64,000 bases of DNA from HRBIN12 sp964447335 (GCA_964447335.1 CAYUSA010000006.1:13452-77451), one strand, 5' to 3'. Counted from the first letter of the stretch, positions 1-8,589 are shown. Numbers and translations: made by a program. The notes: generated from the letters alone by a model not told the origin.

Positions 1-1274
1 AGCGCGGCCAGCACGTTCGGCCAGCGCGCCTGTACGAAGGCGCCATCGCCGGTCCACCGCCAGTACGACGACATCAGCACGAGGTACAGCGGCGTGGCGT
101 CGGCGGTGCCGTAGTACGGGCTGTGCGGCTTCTCACCCGTCACCGTGAGCTCGCCCTTTCGGATCTCGTGCAGGATCTTGCCGGGCTCCTCGTCGCGGAA
201 GTCGTCCACCTCCTTGCCCTGGAGCGCGCCGAGCAGGTGGAGGGCGCCCCGCGCGAGCTCGGGGCCGATCCCCACCGTCTGCAGCGACGTGATGAGGGTG
301 TCCCGTCCGAACAGCGTCATGAACCACGGGAGGCCGGCCGCCGGGAGCACGTACGGCTCGCCCTCCAGCTCGCCCTCGATCCGCAGGGCGGCGAGGTCGA
401 CGATCGACCTCGCGAGCACGTCGCGCAGCACCTGGCTGTCGGTCTGGAAGCGCGGGACCTCCTCGAGCCACCGGGAGAGGGCCCCCTCGGCCACATGTTG
501 CTGTTCGCCGAACTCCTCGTGCATAGGCTCGAGGACGCGCTCGTTCACGCGCACGGTGACCCGCACGAGCGCGTCGAGCATGTGCCGCGGCGGGATCTCG
601 AGGTCCCATACGAGGCCGTCGCCGTCGACCCGCGGCGGAGCGTCGGGGCCGTCGCCGGGGGCGTCGATGCCCGGGACGAGCCGGCTCCGCGCCACCCGCA
701 CGTTCGTCTCTGCGAGGAACGCCGGCACCTCGTAGTGGAAGTGCAGGCTGAGCTCCTCGGCGTCGTGCTCGACGTCGATGTTCGCGCTCCGGTCGCGGAC
801 GCGGGTCTTGACCTCGAACAGGTCGGCGAAGTCGGCGCCCGCCGCCAGTCGGAGCACGACGCGGATCGGCATCGGCGTCGGGTTGTAGACCGCGACCTGC
901 TCGTGCACGCCGCCGCCGACGAAGCGGAGCCGGCGGACCGTGAGGCTGTTCGCGCGGATGCTCGGCAGCTCGGGATTGGTCAGGAAGAAGGCGGCGGAGT
1001 AGTAGTCGACCACGCGGGACGATAGGAGCGAGAGCGAGCGCCCGTTCAGCGTCAGCTCCCAGCACGAGAGGAAGCGCGTGTCGTCGTGCAGGAGCCCGCC
1101 GACCGAGCCCGCGGGGACGTCGCCGAGCGCGTCGGAGAACATGAACGTCCGACCCTCGAGGATGGCGATGGCATCTGTCCCGAGCTCGGGCGGGTACGCC
1201 ATCTCGTCTCCCCGCGCCTCGGGCGGTCGAGGCTGCGGGTAGGGGTCGAGCGGCGTCGGGCGCCAATCGCTCAC
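1..1274 (-). CDS. glycogen debranching-type protein (amylo-alpha-1,6-glucosidase family), 3'-truncated
   Basis: Partial gene; the C-terminal part lies beyond the left edge. The visible ~424 residues hold the N-terminal domain of glycogen-debranching-like proteins (a GGLLHDDTRFLS segment near residue 55) followed by the start of the alpha/alpha-barrel catalytic region (FGRDTLITSL and SPYYGTADATPLYL). Proteins of this type remove or process branched alpha-glucans, or act on other oligosaccharides; the exact substrate is not certain. The start is GTG at 1274, chosen because it overlaps the stop of the upstream 67-aa gene as GTGA, a spacing used throughout this window. It is the last visible gene of a minus-strand run that begins with the thioredoxin reductase fusion. 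The family call is firm; glycogen as substrate is inference. Confidence 0.85.
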   Translation of the reverse strand, partial: MSDWRPTPLDPYPQPRPPEARGDEMAYPPELGTDAIAILEGRTFMFSDALGDVPAGSVGGLLHDDTRFLSCWELTLNGRSLSLLSSRVVDYYSAAFFLTNPELPSIRANSLTVRRLRFVGGGVHEQVAVYNPTPMPIRVVLRLAAGADFADLFEVKTRVRDRSANIDVEHDAEELSLHFHYEVPAFLAETNVRVARSRLVPGIDAPGDGPDAPPRVDGDGLVWDLEIPPRHMLDALVRVTVRVNERVLEPMHEEFGEQQHVAEGALSRWLEEVPRFQTDSQVLRDVLARSIVDLAALRIEGELEGEPYVLPAAGLPWFMTLFGRDTLITSLQTVGIGPELARGALHLLGALQGKEVDDFRDEEPGKILHEIRKGELTVTGEKPHSPYYGTADATPLYLVLMSSYWRWTGDGAFVQARWPNVLAA

Positions 1275-1474
1275 GTCTCGCCCTCGCCGAGGTCCGCGAG
1301 GCGCGTCTCCACCTGCCGCACGAGGGCGTCGTTCCCGATCTCGACGGCGGCCCCGTGAGCCCGCTCGAGGAGGTCTCGGGCCTGCTGCCGACGGACACCG
1401 GCGTTGTCGTCGTGCGCGTACTTCAGCTTCTCGTCGGCCTTGATGATGAGCTCGAAGATGTCCTGCGGCTCCAT
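1271..1474 (-). CDS. small helical protein of unknown function, 67 aa
   Basis: A 67-residue, charged, probably all-helical protein with no membrane segment and no cysteine. I do not recognise a family. The start was set at ATG 1474 because AGGAG lies four bases upstream; a GTG four codons earlier (1486) overlaps the stop of the thioredoxin reductase fusion but would place this Shine-Dalgarno inside the gene. The 3' end overlaps the next gene by GTGA, so it is very likely translated with its neighbours. Its position between a redox fusion protein and a glucan-processing enzyme does not reveal a function. Confidence 0.6.
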   Translation of the reverse strand: MEPQDIFELIIKADEKLKYAHDDNAGVRRQQARDLLERAHGAAVEIGNDALVRQVETRLADLGEGET

Positions 1475-1482
1475 GTCGCTCC

Positions 1483-2706
1483 TCACATCGTGTGGACGGG
1501 CTTGGCCTCCTGGGCCTCGAGGAACCGGCGGATCGCGATCGCGGCCGCGGCGCCCTCGCCGACGGCCGAGGCGAGCTGCTTGGTCGAGCCCGAGCGCACG
1601 TCGCCCGCCGCGAACACAGCCGGCATGCTCGTCTGGAAGCCCAGGTCGGTGACGACGAGCCCGCGCTCGTCGAGGTCGACCGCGCCCTTCACGAACCGGG
1701 TGTTCGGGTCCAGGCCGACGAACACGAAGCAGCCCACCGGATGGAGCTCCTCGGCCTCCCCCGTCTCGGCGTTCCGCAGCTCGATCGCGCCGAGCTTGCC
1801 GCTGCCGTCGTCCTTCGCGCGGAACCCGGTCACCTCACGGTTCAGCAGAACCCGCATCTTCGGGTGCATGGCGACCTTGTCCTGGAGGAGCTTGTTCGCC
1901 GTGAGACGGTCGCCGCGCTGGACGATCGTGACCAGGTCGACGAACTGCGCGAGGAACAGCCCCTCCTCCAGACCGCTGTTCCCGCCGCCGAGCACCACGA
2001 GCTCCGCGGCGCCCCGGTAGAACGGGCCGTCGCACGTCGCGCAGAAGTGGATCCCCGCGCCCAGGAGGTCGTCCTCGCCCGGTGCGTTCGTCCGCCGGTA
2101 CGTGCTCCCCGTCGCGATGAGCACCGCGCGCGCGTGGTAGTGGTCGCCGGTCGCGGTCTCGAGGTCGACCTGTTCGCCGTCGCTCGCGAGGCTGCGGACC
2201 GAGACCGCCTGGAGCATCTCGACACCGTAGCGCTGCGCCTGCTGCACGATCCGGTCCGCGAGCTCGGCGCCGCCGATGCCCTCGGGGAAGCCGGGGTAGT
2301 TGTCGAGGCGCTCGGTGATCCCGGCCTGCCCGCCGAGGCCCTTGCTGTCGACAACGAGGGTCTGGAGGTTCTCCCGCGCGGCGTATATCGAGGTCGTGAG
2401 ACCGGCCGGCCCGCCGCCCACGATCACGAGGTCGTAGACGTGCATCATCGCCGCCCGCTCGAGCCCGAGCTTCTCAGCGAGCTCCTCGTTCGAGGGCTCG
2501 GCCAGGTGGGTGCCGTCGGGGAACACGATGGTCGGGATGACGTTGTTCCCGCCGTTGCGCTCCTGGACGACGCGGATGCCGTCGGGGTCGACCTCGATGT
2601 CGTGCCACTCGAACGACACGCGCTGGTCCCCCAGGAACCGCTTCGCGCGCCGGCAGTCGGTGCACCAGCTCGCGCCGTACACCTCGATGAGGTCGTCCAC
2701 GTCCAT
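1483..2706 (-). CDS. mycoredoxin/glutaredoxin - thioredoxin reductase fusion
   Basis: 407 aa. Residues 1-85 are a glutaredoxin fold of the mycoredoxin type: WCTDC at 14-18 supplies the CxxC pair (Cys15, Cys18), and the NGGNN...PTIVFPDGT..EPS pattern matches mycoredoxin-1. From about residue 90 a full low-molecular-weight thioredoxin reductase follows: FAD motif GGGPAG, redox-active CATC near residue 225, NADPH motif GGGNSG, and a C-terminal GDV...Q..A..EG FAD segment. The reductase would pass NADPH electrons through its CATC to the fused CTDC domain or to a separate thioredoxin. It is the first gene of a short minus-strand operon. The glutaredoxin motif is CTDC rather than the CGYC usual in mycoredoxin-1. 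Family assignment is firm; the partner thiol (mycothiol or other) is unknown. Confidence 0.9.
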   Translation of the reverse strand: MDVDDLIEVYGASWCTDCRRAKRFLGDQRVSFEWHDIEVDPDGIRVVQERNGGNNVIPTIVFPDGTHLAEPSNEELAEKLGLERAAMMHVYDLVIVGGGPAGLTTSIYAARENLQTLVVDSKGLGGQAGITERLDNYPGFPEGIGGAELADRIVQQAQRYGVEMLQAVSVRSLASDGEQVDLETATGDHYHARAVLIATGSTYRRTNAPGEDDLLGAGIHFCATCDGPFYRGAAELVVLGGGNSGLEEGLFLAQFVDLVTIVQRGDRLTANKLLQDKVAMHPKMRVLLNREVTGFRAKDDGSGKLGAIELRNAETGEAEELHPVGCFVFVGLDPNTRFVKGAVDLDERGLVVTDLGFQTSMPAVFAAGDVRSGSTKQLASAVGEGAAAAIAIRRFLEAQEAKPVHTM

Positions 2707-2866
2707 GCTCCTCGCCGCTCTGTCGAAAGGGGCTGGTCTCGGTCCCGGTGAACCCCGTTACAGGCGCGAGCGTATCGAGGTTGCGTGGTTCCGGCGCCGT
2801 AGCGCCGGGGTGGTCGGACCGGACGGAGCGGCGCGCGATAGGGTCGGCCGGACCGACCGGCCAGAC

Positions 2867-2897
2867 GACGAGCCAGAAGACGAGCCAGAAGACCAGA
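2867..2897. repeat. short tandem repeat, 12-bp unit, upstream of gnd
   Basis: GACGAGCCAGAA occurs twice in perfect tandem (2867-2878 and 2879-2890), followed by a partial third copy (GACCAGA). It lies 11-40 bases upstream of the gnd initiation codon, in the 202-base gap between two divergent genes. It may be a recent slippage product or a regulatory site; nothing in the sequence decides. The rest of that gap shows no gene. Confidence 0.6.
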
Positions 2898-2908
2898 GGG
2901 AGCGAGCG

Positions 2909-3922
2909 ATGCGGGTGGGCAGGGTCGGCCACAGACGCATGGGTGCGAACCTCCCGCGCCGGCTGATGGGGCACGGGAACTAGGTTGTGGTCTACGACGT
3001 GGGCGCGGACGCCGTCCGGATGCTCGCGGGCGAGGGCGCGACGCCGGCGTCCTCCCACCAGGACCTCGTGGGAGCGCTCGACACACCGAGGGCGGTATGG
3101 ATCATGGTCCCGGCCGCCTCCGCCGGGCAGACCGCCGACGCGCTCGCGGAGCTGCTCGGCGAGGACGACGTGATCGTCGACGGCGGGAACTCCTACTACC
3201 GCGACGACATCGAGCGGGCGGCGCGCTACGCCGCGAGAGGCATCCACTACCTCGACGTCGGCACGAGCGGCGGCGTGTTCGGCCTCGACCGCGGCTTCTG
3301 CCTGATGATCGGCGGGGAGCGCGAGCCCGTCGAGCGCCTGGACCCGATCTTCGCAGCGCTCGCCCCCGGCGAGGCCGCCGCCGAGCCGACCTCCGGCCGC
3401 GAGGGCGTCGGGGGAACGGCGGGAGCGGGCTACCTGCACTGCGGCCCGCCCGGCGCCGGTCACTTCGTGAAGATGGTGCACAACGGCATCGAGTACGGGC
3501 TCATGGCGGCCTACGCCGAGGGCCTGAACGTGCTGAAGCACGCGAACGCGGGCTCGGTAGAACGCGAGGCCGACGCCGAGACCGCCCCGCTCCGCGATCC
3601 CGCGTTCTACCGCTACGACCTCGACGTCGCCGAGATCGCCGAGCTCTGGCGCCGCGGCAGCGTGGTGAGCTCGTGGCTCCTGGACCTCACGGCCGCGGCG
3701 CTCCACCGAGACCCCGAGCTCGAAGGGTTCTCCGGCCGCGTGTCGGACTCGGGCGAGGGTCGGTGGACGGTGCTCGCGGCCGTGGACGAGGGCGTGCCGG
3801 TGCACGTGCTCTCGGCGGCGTTGTTCGACCGGTTCGCCTCACGCGGCGAGGCCGAGTTCGGCAACCGCGTGCTGTCGGCCATGCGCAAGGAGTTCGGCGG
3901 CCACGCGGAGAAGACCGGATGA
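2909..3922 (+). pseudogene. gnd: 6-phosphogluconate dehydrogenase (GntZ type) with in-frame TAG and degraded N-terminus
   Basis: The reading frame from ATG 2909 (Shine-Dalgarno GAGGGAG 7 bases upstream) gives the expected start of short-form decarboxylating 6-phosphogluconate dehydrogenases, but is interrupted by TAG at 2981-2983, exactly where the family has Glu/Lys in GHE.VVYD. The same frame then continues unbroken to 3922 with the full family signature (LDVGTSGG near the middle, GAGHFVKMVHNGIEYG, and a normal C-terminus). The dinucleotide-binding motif, normally GLGRMG, reads GHRRMG, so a second inactivating change lies 5' of the stop. A GTG at 2987 could restart translation but would omit the NADP-binding loop. 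ATGA overlap with pgi shows the operon was functional. Alternatives: sequencing error for the TAG, or stop-codon readthrough; the extra motif damage favours a pseudogene. Confidence 0.75.
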
Positions 3923-5574
3923 GGATCGAGCGCACGCCCGAGTGGGGCGCGCTCGAGGCCCACCGCCGCATCTGGGCCCGGACCACGCTGCGCGAGCTGT
4001 TCGCCGAGGACCCCGGCCGTGCCGAGCGCATGACGATCGAGGCCGGCGACCTCGTCCTGGACCACTCGAAGGACCTCGTCACCGACCAGACGATGCACCA
4101 CCTCGTGCGCCTCGCTCACGCCGCCGGCCTCCGCGAGCGGATCGACGCGATGTTCGCCGGCGAGCACGTGAACACGACCGAGGACCGAGCGGCGCTCCAC
4201 GTCGCCCTCCGCGCGCCCAGGGACGCGGTCATCCGGGTCGACGGCCGCGACGTCGTGCCCGAGGTCCACGCGGTGCTCGACCGGATGGCGGCGTTCGCCG
4301 ACGCGGTGCGCTCCGGCGAGCGGACCGGCTCGACCGGGCGACGCCTGCGGAGCGTGGTGAACATCGGGATCGGGGGCTCGGACCTCGGCCCGGCGATGGC
4401 GTATGAGGCGCTCAAGGACGCCTCGGACCGCTCGATGACGGTGCGGTTCGTCTCGAACGTCGACGGCGCCGACGTGTGGGAGGCCACGCACGACCTCGAC
4501 CCGGCCGAGACGCTGATCGTCGTATCGTCGAAGACGTTCACGACGATCGAGACGCTCACGAACGCCCGGACCGCGCGGGCGTGGCTCGTCGAGGGCCTCG
4601 GCGACGAGCGCGCGGTGGCCGACCACTTCGTCGCGGTCTCGACGAGCGCCCGGGAGGTGGCGGCATTCGGCATCGACCCGGCAAACACGTTCGGCTTCTG
4701 GGACTGGGTCGGCGGGCGGTACTCGCTCGACTCGGCAATCGGGCTGTCGCTGATGCTCGCGATCGGCCCAGAGCGCTTCCGGGAGCTCCTCGCCGGGTTC
4801 CGGCAGATGGACGAGCACTTCCGCACGGCGCCCTTCGAGCGCAACCTGCCGGTGATCCTCGGGCTGCTGTGGACGTGGTACGGCACGTTCCGCGGCGCCG
4901 ACACGCACGCCGTGGTCCCCTACAGCCGGCGCCTCGAGCGGTTCCCCGCATACCTGCAGCAGCTCGACATGGAGTCGCTCGGCAAGTCGGTCGACGTGCA
5001 GGGTGAGCCGGTGGGCGTGCAGACCGGCCCGGTCGTGTGGGGCACGCCCGGCACGAACGGGCAGCACGCCTACTTCCAGCTCCTGCATCAAGGGACCAAG
5101 CTCGTGCCGATCGACCTCATCGGGTTCGCGCGGCCGAGCCGCGACATCGGATCCGCGCGGCCGAGCCGCGACGCGGGCTCGCATCAGGACCTGCTCATGG
5201 CGAACCTGTTCGCGCAGGCCGAGGCGCTCGCGTTCGGCCGGACCCGCGAGGAGGTCGAGGCCGACGGCGTGCCGCCCGAGCAGGCCCCCCACCGCACGTT
5301 CCCCGGTAACCGGCCGACGACGACGATCCTCGCGACCGAGCTCACGCCGAGCGTGCTCGGCCAGCTCATCGCGCTGTACGAGCACAAGGTCTTCACGCAG
5401 GCCGCGATCTGGAACATCGACCCGTTCGACCAGTGGGGCGTCGAGCTCGGCAAGGTGCTCGCCGGCCGCATCGTCCCCGAGCTCGAGGCCGACAGGGAAC
5501 CCGAGCTCGCACACGACCCGTCGACGAACGCGCTGATCCGCCGGTACCGGCGGCTGCGCGGGAAGGAGGCCTGA
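3919..5574 (+). CDS. pgi: glucose-6-phosphate isomerase
   Basis: 551 aa, the length of long-form PGI. It interconverts glucose 6-phosphate and fructose 6-phosphate in the cytoplasm. PGI signatures are intact: NIGIGGSDLGP, SSKTFTT, GLLWTWYGTF, and GTPGTNGQHAYFQLLHQG with the substrate-binding Gln/His segment; HKVFTQ and NPFDQ-like motifs close the C-terminus. The start ATG overlaps the gnd stop (ATGA), and zwf follows after 3 bases, so three enzymes around glucose 6-phosphate are co-transcribed. One oddity: a 27-bp in-frame tandem duplication at 5128-5181 encodes two copies of a nine-residue segment (ARPSRDIGS/ARPSRDAGS) in the surface loop before HQDLLMANLFAQ. Confidence 0.96.
   Translation: MRIERTPEWGALEAHRRIWARTTLRELFAEDPGRAERMTIEAGDLVLDHSKDLVTDQTMHHLVRLAHAAGLRERIDAMFAGEHVNTTEDRAALHVALRAPRDAVIRVDGRDVVPEVHAVLDRMAAFADAVRSGERTGSTGRRLRSVVNIGIGGSDLGPAMAYEALKDASDRSMTVRFVSNVDGADVWEATHDLDPAETLIVVSSKTFTTIETLTNARTARAWLVEGLGDERAVADHFVAVSTSAREVAAFGIDPANTFGFWDWVGGRYSLDSAIGLSLMLAIGPERFRELLAGFRQMDEHFRTAPFERNLPVILGLLWTWYGTFRGADTHAVVPYSRRLERFPAYLQQLDMESLGKSVDVQGEPVGVQTGPVVWGTPGTNGQHAYFQLLHQGTKLVPIDLIGFARPSRDIGSARPSRDAGSHQDLLMANLFAQAEALAFGRTREEVEADGVPPEQAPHRTFPGNRPTTTILATELTPSVLGQLIALYEHKVFTQAAIWNIDPFDQWGVELGKVLAGRIVPELEADREPELAHDPSTNALIRRYRRLRGKEA
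5128..5181 (+). repeat. 27-bp in-frame tandem duplication inside pgi
   Basis: Two adjacent 27-bp copies (5128-5154 and 5155-5181) share their first 18 bases exactly and then diverge at a few positions. Each encodes ARPSRD(I/A)GS. The duplication preserves frame and sits in a loop that differs in sequence between PGI families. Confidence 0.85.
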
Positions 5575-5577
5575 CCT

Positions 5578-6996
5578 GTGGCGCTCGAGCCCCCCGCGGC
5601 GCAGGCGATCGTGATCTTCGGCGCGAGCGGCGACCTCGCGCAGCGCAAGATCCTCCCGGCCCTCTACAACCTCTATCGCGACGGTCTCCTGCCCGAGCGG
5701 CACGCGATCGTCGGGTACTCGCGATCGGACCTCGGCGACGATGGCTTCCGCGCCGAAGCGAGGGCGGCGATCCAGGAGCACTCGCGCACGCCGCTCGACG
5801 AGGAGGCGTGGCGCCACTTCGCCGAGACGCTCTCCTATGTGTCCGGCGGCTTCGACGGCCCCGATGGTTTCGCGCGGCTCGCCGCGCGCCTGGACCAGCT
5901 CGACGCGAAGGGGTGCGACGCCGGTCGCCTGTACTACCTCGCGACGCCGCCGGCGTTCTTCGCGCCGATCGCCGAGGGTGTCGGCGCGGCCGGCCAGGCG
6001 ACCGCCCGGGGCCGGATCGTGATCGAGAAGCCGTTCGGCCGCTCGCTCGAGACCGCCCGCGAGCTCTCCGAGCGCCTCCACGCGGTCTTCGACGAGTCGC
6101 GCATCTTCCGGATCGATCACTACCTCGGCAAGGAAACCGTGCAGAACATCGTCGTCCTGCGGTTCGGCAACTCGATCTTCGAACGGCTGTGGAACCGCGA
6201 CGTCATCGACCACGTGCAGCTCACCGTCGCCGAGGAGATCGGCGTCGAGGGCCGGGCGAGCTACTACGAGACGGCTGGGGCGACCCGCGACCTCCTGCAG
6301 AACCACATGCTCCAGGTGCTCACGTTCCTCACGATGGAGCCACCGCGCTCGCTCGAGCCCGAGGCCTTGCGCGATGAGAAGGTCAAGGTCCTGCGCGCGA
6401 TGCGACCCATCGAGCCGGCGGAGACGGTCCGGGGCCAGTACGAGGGCTACCGCGCCGAGCCCGGGGTCGACCCGGTGAGCGACACCGAGACCTTCATCGC
6501 CGCGAAGCTCCACATCGACAACTGGCGGTGGGAGGACGTGCCGTTCTACCTCCGTCACGGCAAGATGCTGCCCCGGCGTGCGAGCGAGATCGACGTGGTG
6601 TTCCGCGGAGCGCCCGACTACCTGTTCGGCGAGCTCGGGATGCCGAAGCTGCCCGCCGACCACCTCACGATCCGCATCCAGCCGGACGAGGGCATCTCGC
6701 TCGCGTTCCAGGCCAAGCGGCCCGGTCCTGGGTACGACCTCCAGACCGTGCGGATGGACTTCGACTACGACCGCTCGTTCATGCACGAGCCGGCCGAGGC
6801 CTACGAGCGGCTCCTGCACGACGCGATGAACGGCGACCACACGCTGTTCACCCGCGCCGACGGCGTCGAGCGCGCGTGGGAGGTGGTCACGCCGATGCTC
6901 GAGCACCCCGGCCCGCTCTGCGGGTACGCGTCCGGCACATGGGGGCCCACCGAGGCAGAAGCACTCATCGCGCCGCGCCGCTGGCACCTCCGCTGA
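5578..6996 (+). CDS. zwf: glucose-6-phosphate 1-dehydrogenase
   Basis: 472 aa, typical length. Catalyses the first step of the oxidative pentose phosphate pathway, giving NAD(P)H and 6-phosphogluconolactone. The N-terminal dinucleotide motif is GASGDLAQRK; IEKPFGRS and the active-site RIDHYLGKETVQN are intact, and RHGK/HLTIRIQP segments are at the expected places. Start is GTG 5578 with GGAAGGAG 8 bases upstream. It is the last gene of the gnd-pgi-zwf run; no 6-phosphogluconolactonase gene is nearby. With gnd broken, the pathway from this locus would stop at 6-phosphogluconate unless another gnd exists. Confidence 0.96.
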   Translation: MALEPPAAQAIVIFGASGDLAQRKILPALYNLYRDGLLPERHAIVGYSRSDLGDDGFRAEARAAIQEHSRTPLDEEAWRHFAETLSYVSGGFDGPDGFARLAARLDQLDAKGCDAGRLYYLATPPAFFAPIAEGVGAAGQATARGRIVIEKPFGRSLETARELSERLHAVFDESRIFRIDHYLGKETVQNIVVLRFGNSIFERLWNRDVIDHVQLTVAEEIGVEGRASYYETAGATRDLLQNHMLQVLTFLTMEPPRSLEPEALRDEKVKVLRAMRPIEPAETVRGQYEGYRAEPGVDPVSDTETFIAAKLHIDNWRWEDVPFYLRHGKMLPRRASEIDVVFRGAPDYLFGELGMPKLPADHLTIRIQPDEGISLAFQAKRPGPGYDLQTVRMDFDYDRSFMHEPAEAYERLLHDAMNGDHTLFTRADGVERAWEVVTPMLEHPGPLCGYASGTWGPTEAEALIAPRRWHLR

Positions 6997-7009
6997 GGGG
7001 GGGTTCGCC

Positions 7010-7930
7010 TCAGGGCTCGAGCGTGGTTGCGAGCGGCACGAGCGCGAGCGCCTCGGCCCGGATCTCGTCGGCCTCTTGCAGGCGCGCGAGCCAGTCCGCC
7101 GGCAACCCGGCCTCGCCGTCCCGAGCGCCGAGGAGGGCCCCCGCCACTGCGGCGTTCGTGTCGGTGTCTCCGCCGAGCGCGACGACGCGCCGGAGCTCGG
7201 CCTGCACGTCGCCCCCCAGCAGCAGGGCTTGGAGAGCCACCCCGGCGGTGAACAGGCAGAACCCCTGGTCGGGACCGTCGATCGGCCGGGACGAGCCGAC
7301 GGCCTCCACGAGGAACTCGAGCTCCTCGCCTCCCTCGAGCTCGGCGACCGCACCGAGCGCGGCCCGTGCCGCCTCCTCCGCGCCTTCCCCCCGCGCGAGG
7401 GCCGCCACCGAGAGCGTCACCGCGAGCACCGCGGTCCGGCACCGGCCGTCGTAGTGGGTGAGCGTCGAAAGCGACGGCGCGAGCTCGAGCAGCCGCTCCG
7501 GTCGGTTCGTGTAGACAAGACCAAGCGGCGCGCAGTACATCACCGAGCCGTTGCCGGCGGAGACCTCGGGGCCGCGCTGCTCCCACACCTCCCGAGCCAC
7601 CGTGGCCGCGTCCTCGCCGCGGACGACCCGCCGGAGCACTCGACCGATGAGCGCGCCGACGTCCGGCGGGTCCGAGGCGATCCAGGCCACGTGCCGGCGG
7701 ACGAGGTCCCCGGCGTCGAGGCCTCCGCACTCGGCGAGGCTGCGCATGAGGTTGCGGGCCATCGCGGTGTCGTCGGTCGTGGAGCCCGGAGGCAGGTGCA
7801 TCCAGGGCTGCTCGAGCGCCGGGACCGGCTTCGGGACGTTCGCGCCGCGCAGGAACTCGAACGGCGCCCCGAGGGCGTCTCCGAGCGCCGCGCCGAGCAC
7901 GCTCCCCACGACCCGCTCCTGCAGATCCAT
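7010..7930 (-). CDS. ADP-ribosylglycohydrolase family protein
   Basis: 306 aa, all-helical DraG/ARH fold. The two metal-binding signatures are present: TTDDTAM near residue 52 and GGDTDTNAAVAGALLGA near residue 253, plus the N-terminal GAALGDALGAPFE. Members remove ADP-ribose from proteins, nucleic acids or small molecules using two divalent ions; the target cannot be told from sequence. Transcribed convergently with zwf and divergently from rpsD. A TAGCAT element lies 8 bases before the ATG, so the mRNA probably has little or no leader. Confidence 0.88.
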   Translation of the reverse strand: MDLQERVVGSVLGAALGDALGAPFEFLRGANVPKPVPALEQPWMHLPPGSTTDDTAMARNLMRSLAECGGLDAGDLVRRHVAWIASDPPDVGALIGRVLRRVVRGEDAATVAREVWEQRGPEVSAGNGSVMYCAPLGLVYTNRPERLLELAPSLSTLTHYDGRCRTAVLAVTLSVAALARGEGAEEAARAALGAVAELEGGEELEFLVEAVGSSRPIDGPDQGFCLFTAGVALQALLLGGDVQAELRRVVALGGDTDTNAAVAGALLGARDGEAGLPADWLARLQEADEIRAEALALVPLATTLEP

Positions 7931-7938
7931 CCGCCCGG

Positions 7939-7944
7939 ATGCTA
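7939..7944 (-). promoter_or_regulatory. -10 element (TAGCAT) of the ADP-ribosylglycohydrolase gene
   Basis: TAGCAT on the minus strand ends 8 bases before the ATG at 7930, fitting the TAnnnT pattern seen before many starts in this window. No convincing -35 was seen. Confidence 0.45.
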
Positions 7945-7970
7945 CCGAGTCAGCCCGGCGTGGGGCTTGG

Positions 7971-7976
7971 TACCCT
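7971..7976 (+). promoter_or_regulatory. -10 element (TACCCT) of rpsD
   Basis: TACCCT ends 10 bases before the rpsD ATG at 7987 and there is no purine-rich Shine-Dalgarno in between, so a very short leader is likely. No clear -35. Confidence 0.4.
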
Positions 7977-7986
7977 GGTTCGCCGC

Positions 7987-8589
7987 ATGGACAAGATCGG
8001 ACCTCGCCACCGCATGTGCCGACGCGTGGGCCAAGCCGTCTGCGGACGGCCCAATTGCCCCTCGGTTAAGCGACCCTACCCGCCGGGCCAGCACGGCCGC
8101 GGCCGCAAGCGCTTCTCCGAGTACCAGGTCCGGCTGCTCGAGAAGCAGAAGCTCCGCGCGATCTACGGGGTCGGCGAGCGCCAGATGCGCGTCTACTACG
8201 ACCGCGCGAGTCGCAAGACCGGCGTCACCGGCGAGGAGCTGATCCGTCAGCTCGAGACGCGCCTGGACGCCGTCGCGCTGCGGATGGGGTTCGCGCTCAC
8301 GCAGCGCCAGGCCCGCCAGCTCGTCTCGCACGGCCACGTGCGCGTGAACGGCAAGCGCCTGAACGTGCCGAGCGCCCAGATCCGCCCCCAGGACACCGTC
8401 GAGCTGTCCGAGAAGGCGAAGAGCTTCGTCTACGTCCGTGAGGCGCTGGAGCTCGCGCCGGAGCCGCCGCCGTACCTCTACGTGAACAAGGACCTGCTCC
8501 AGGGCACGCTCTCGCGGCTACCGGAGCGGGGCGAGGTGCCGCTGCCGGTCCCGATCGAAGAGCGGCTCATCATCGAGTACTACTCGTAG
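7987..8589 (+). CDS. rpsD: small ribosomal subunit protein uS4
   Basis: 200 aa. Binds 16S rRNA early in 30S assembly. The YPPGQHG segment, the S4 RNA-binding domain (RLDAVALRMGFALTQRQARQLVSHGHVRVNG) and the C-terminal IEERLIIEYYS are all present. The start was set at ATG 7987 because the residues that follow match the family N-terminus; an upstream in-frame ATG at 7939 would add 16 unrelated residues. The N-terminal zinc knuckle is unusual: where zinc-type S4 proteins have C-x2-C-x13-C-x4-C, this one reads H-x2-C-x7-C-x4-C, with His for the first Cys and a shorter loop. It is a stand-alone gene, not in a ribosomal operon. Confidence 0.96.
   Translation: MDKIGPRHRMCRRVGQAVCGRPNCPSVKRPYPPGQHGRGRKRFSEYQVRLLEKQKLRAIYGVGERQMRVYYDRASRKTGVTGEELIRQLETRLDAVALRMGFALTQRQARQLVSHGHVRVNGKRLNVPSAQIRPQDTVELSEKAKSFVYVREALELAPEPPPYLYVNKDLLQGTLSRLPERGEVPLPVPIEERLIIEYYS

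Noticed and set aside
3613..7353. A minus-strand open frame of over 1200 codons opposite gnd, pgi and zwf
   Set aside because: It is antisense to three well-conserved enzymes and rich in Arg/Glu/Ala/Val repeats typical of high-GC shadow frames; no motif or ribosome site.
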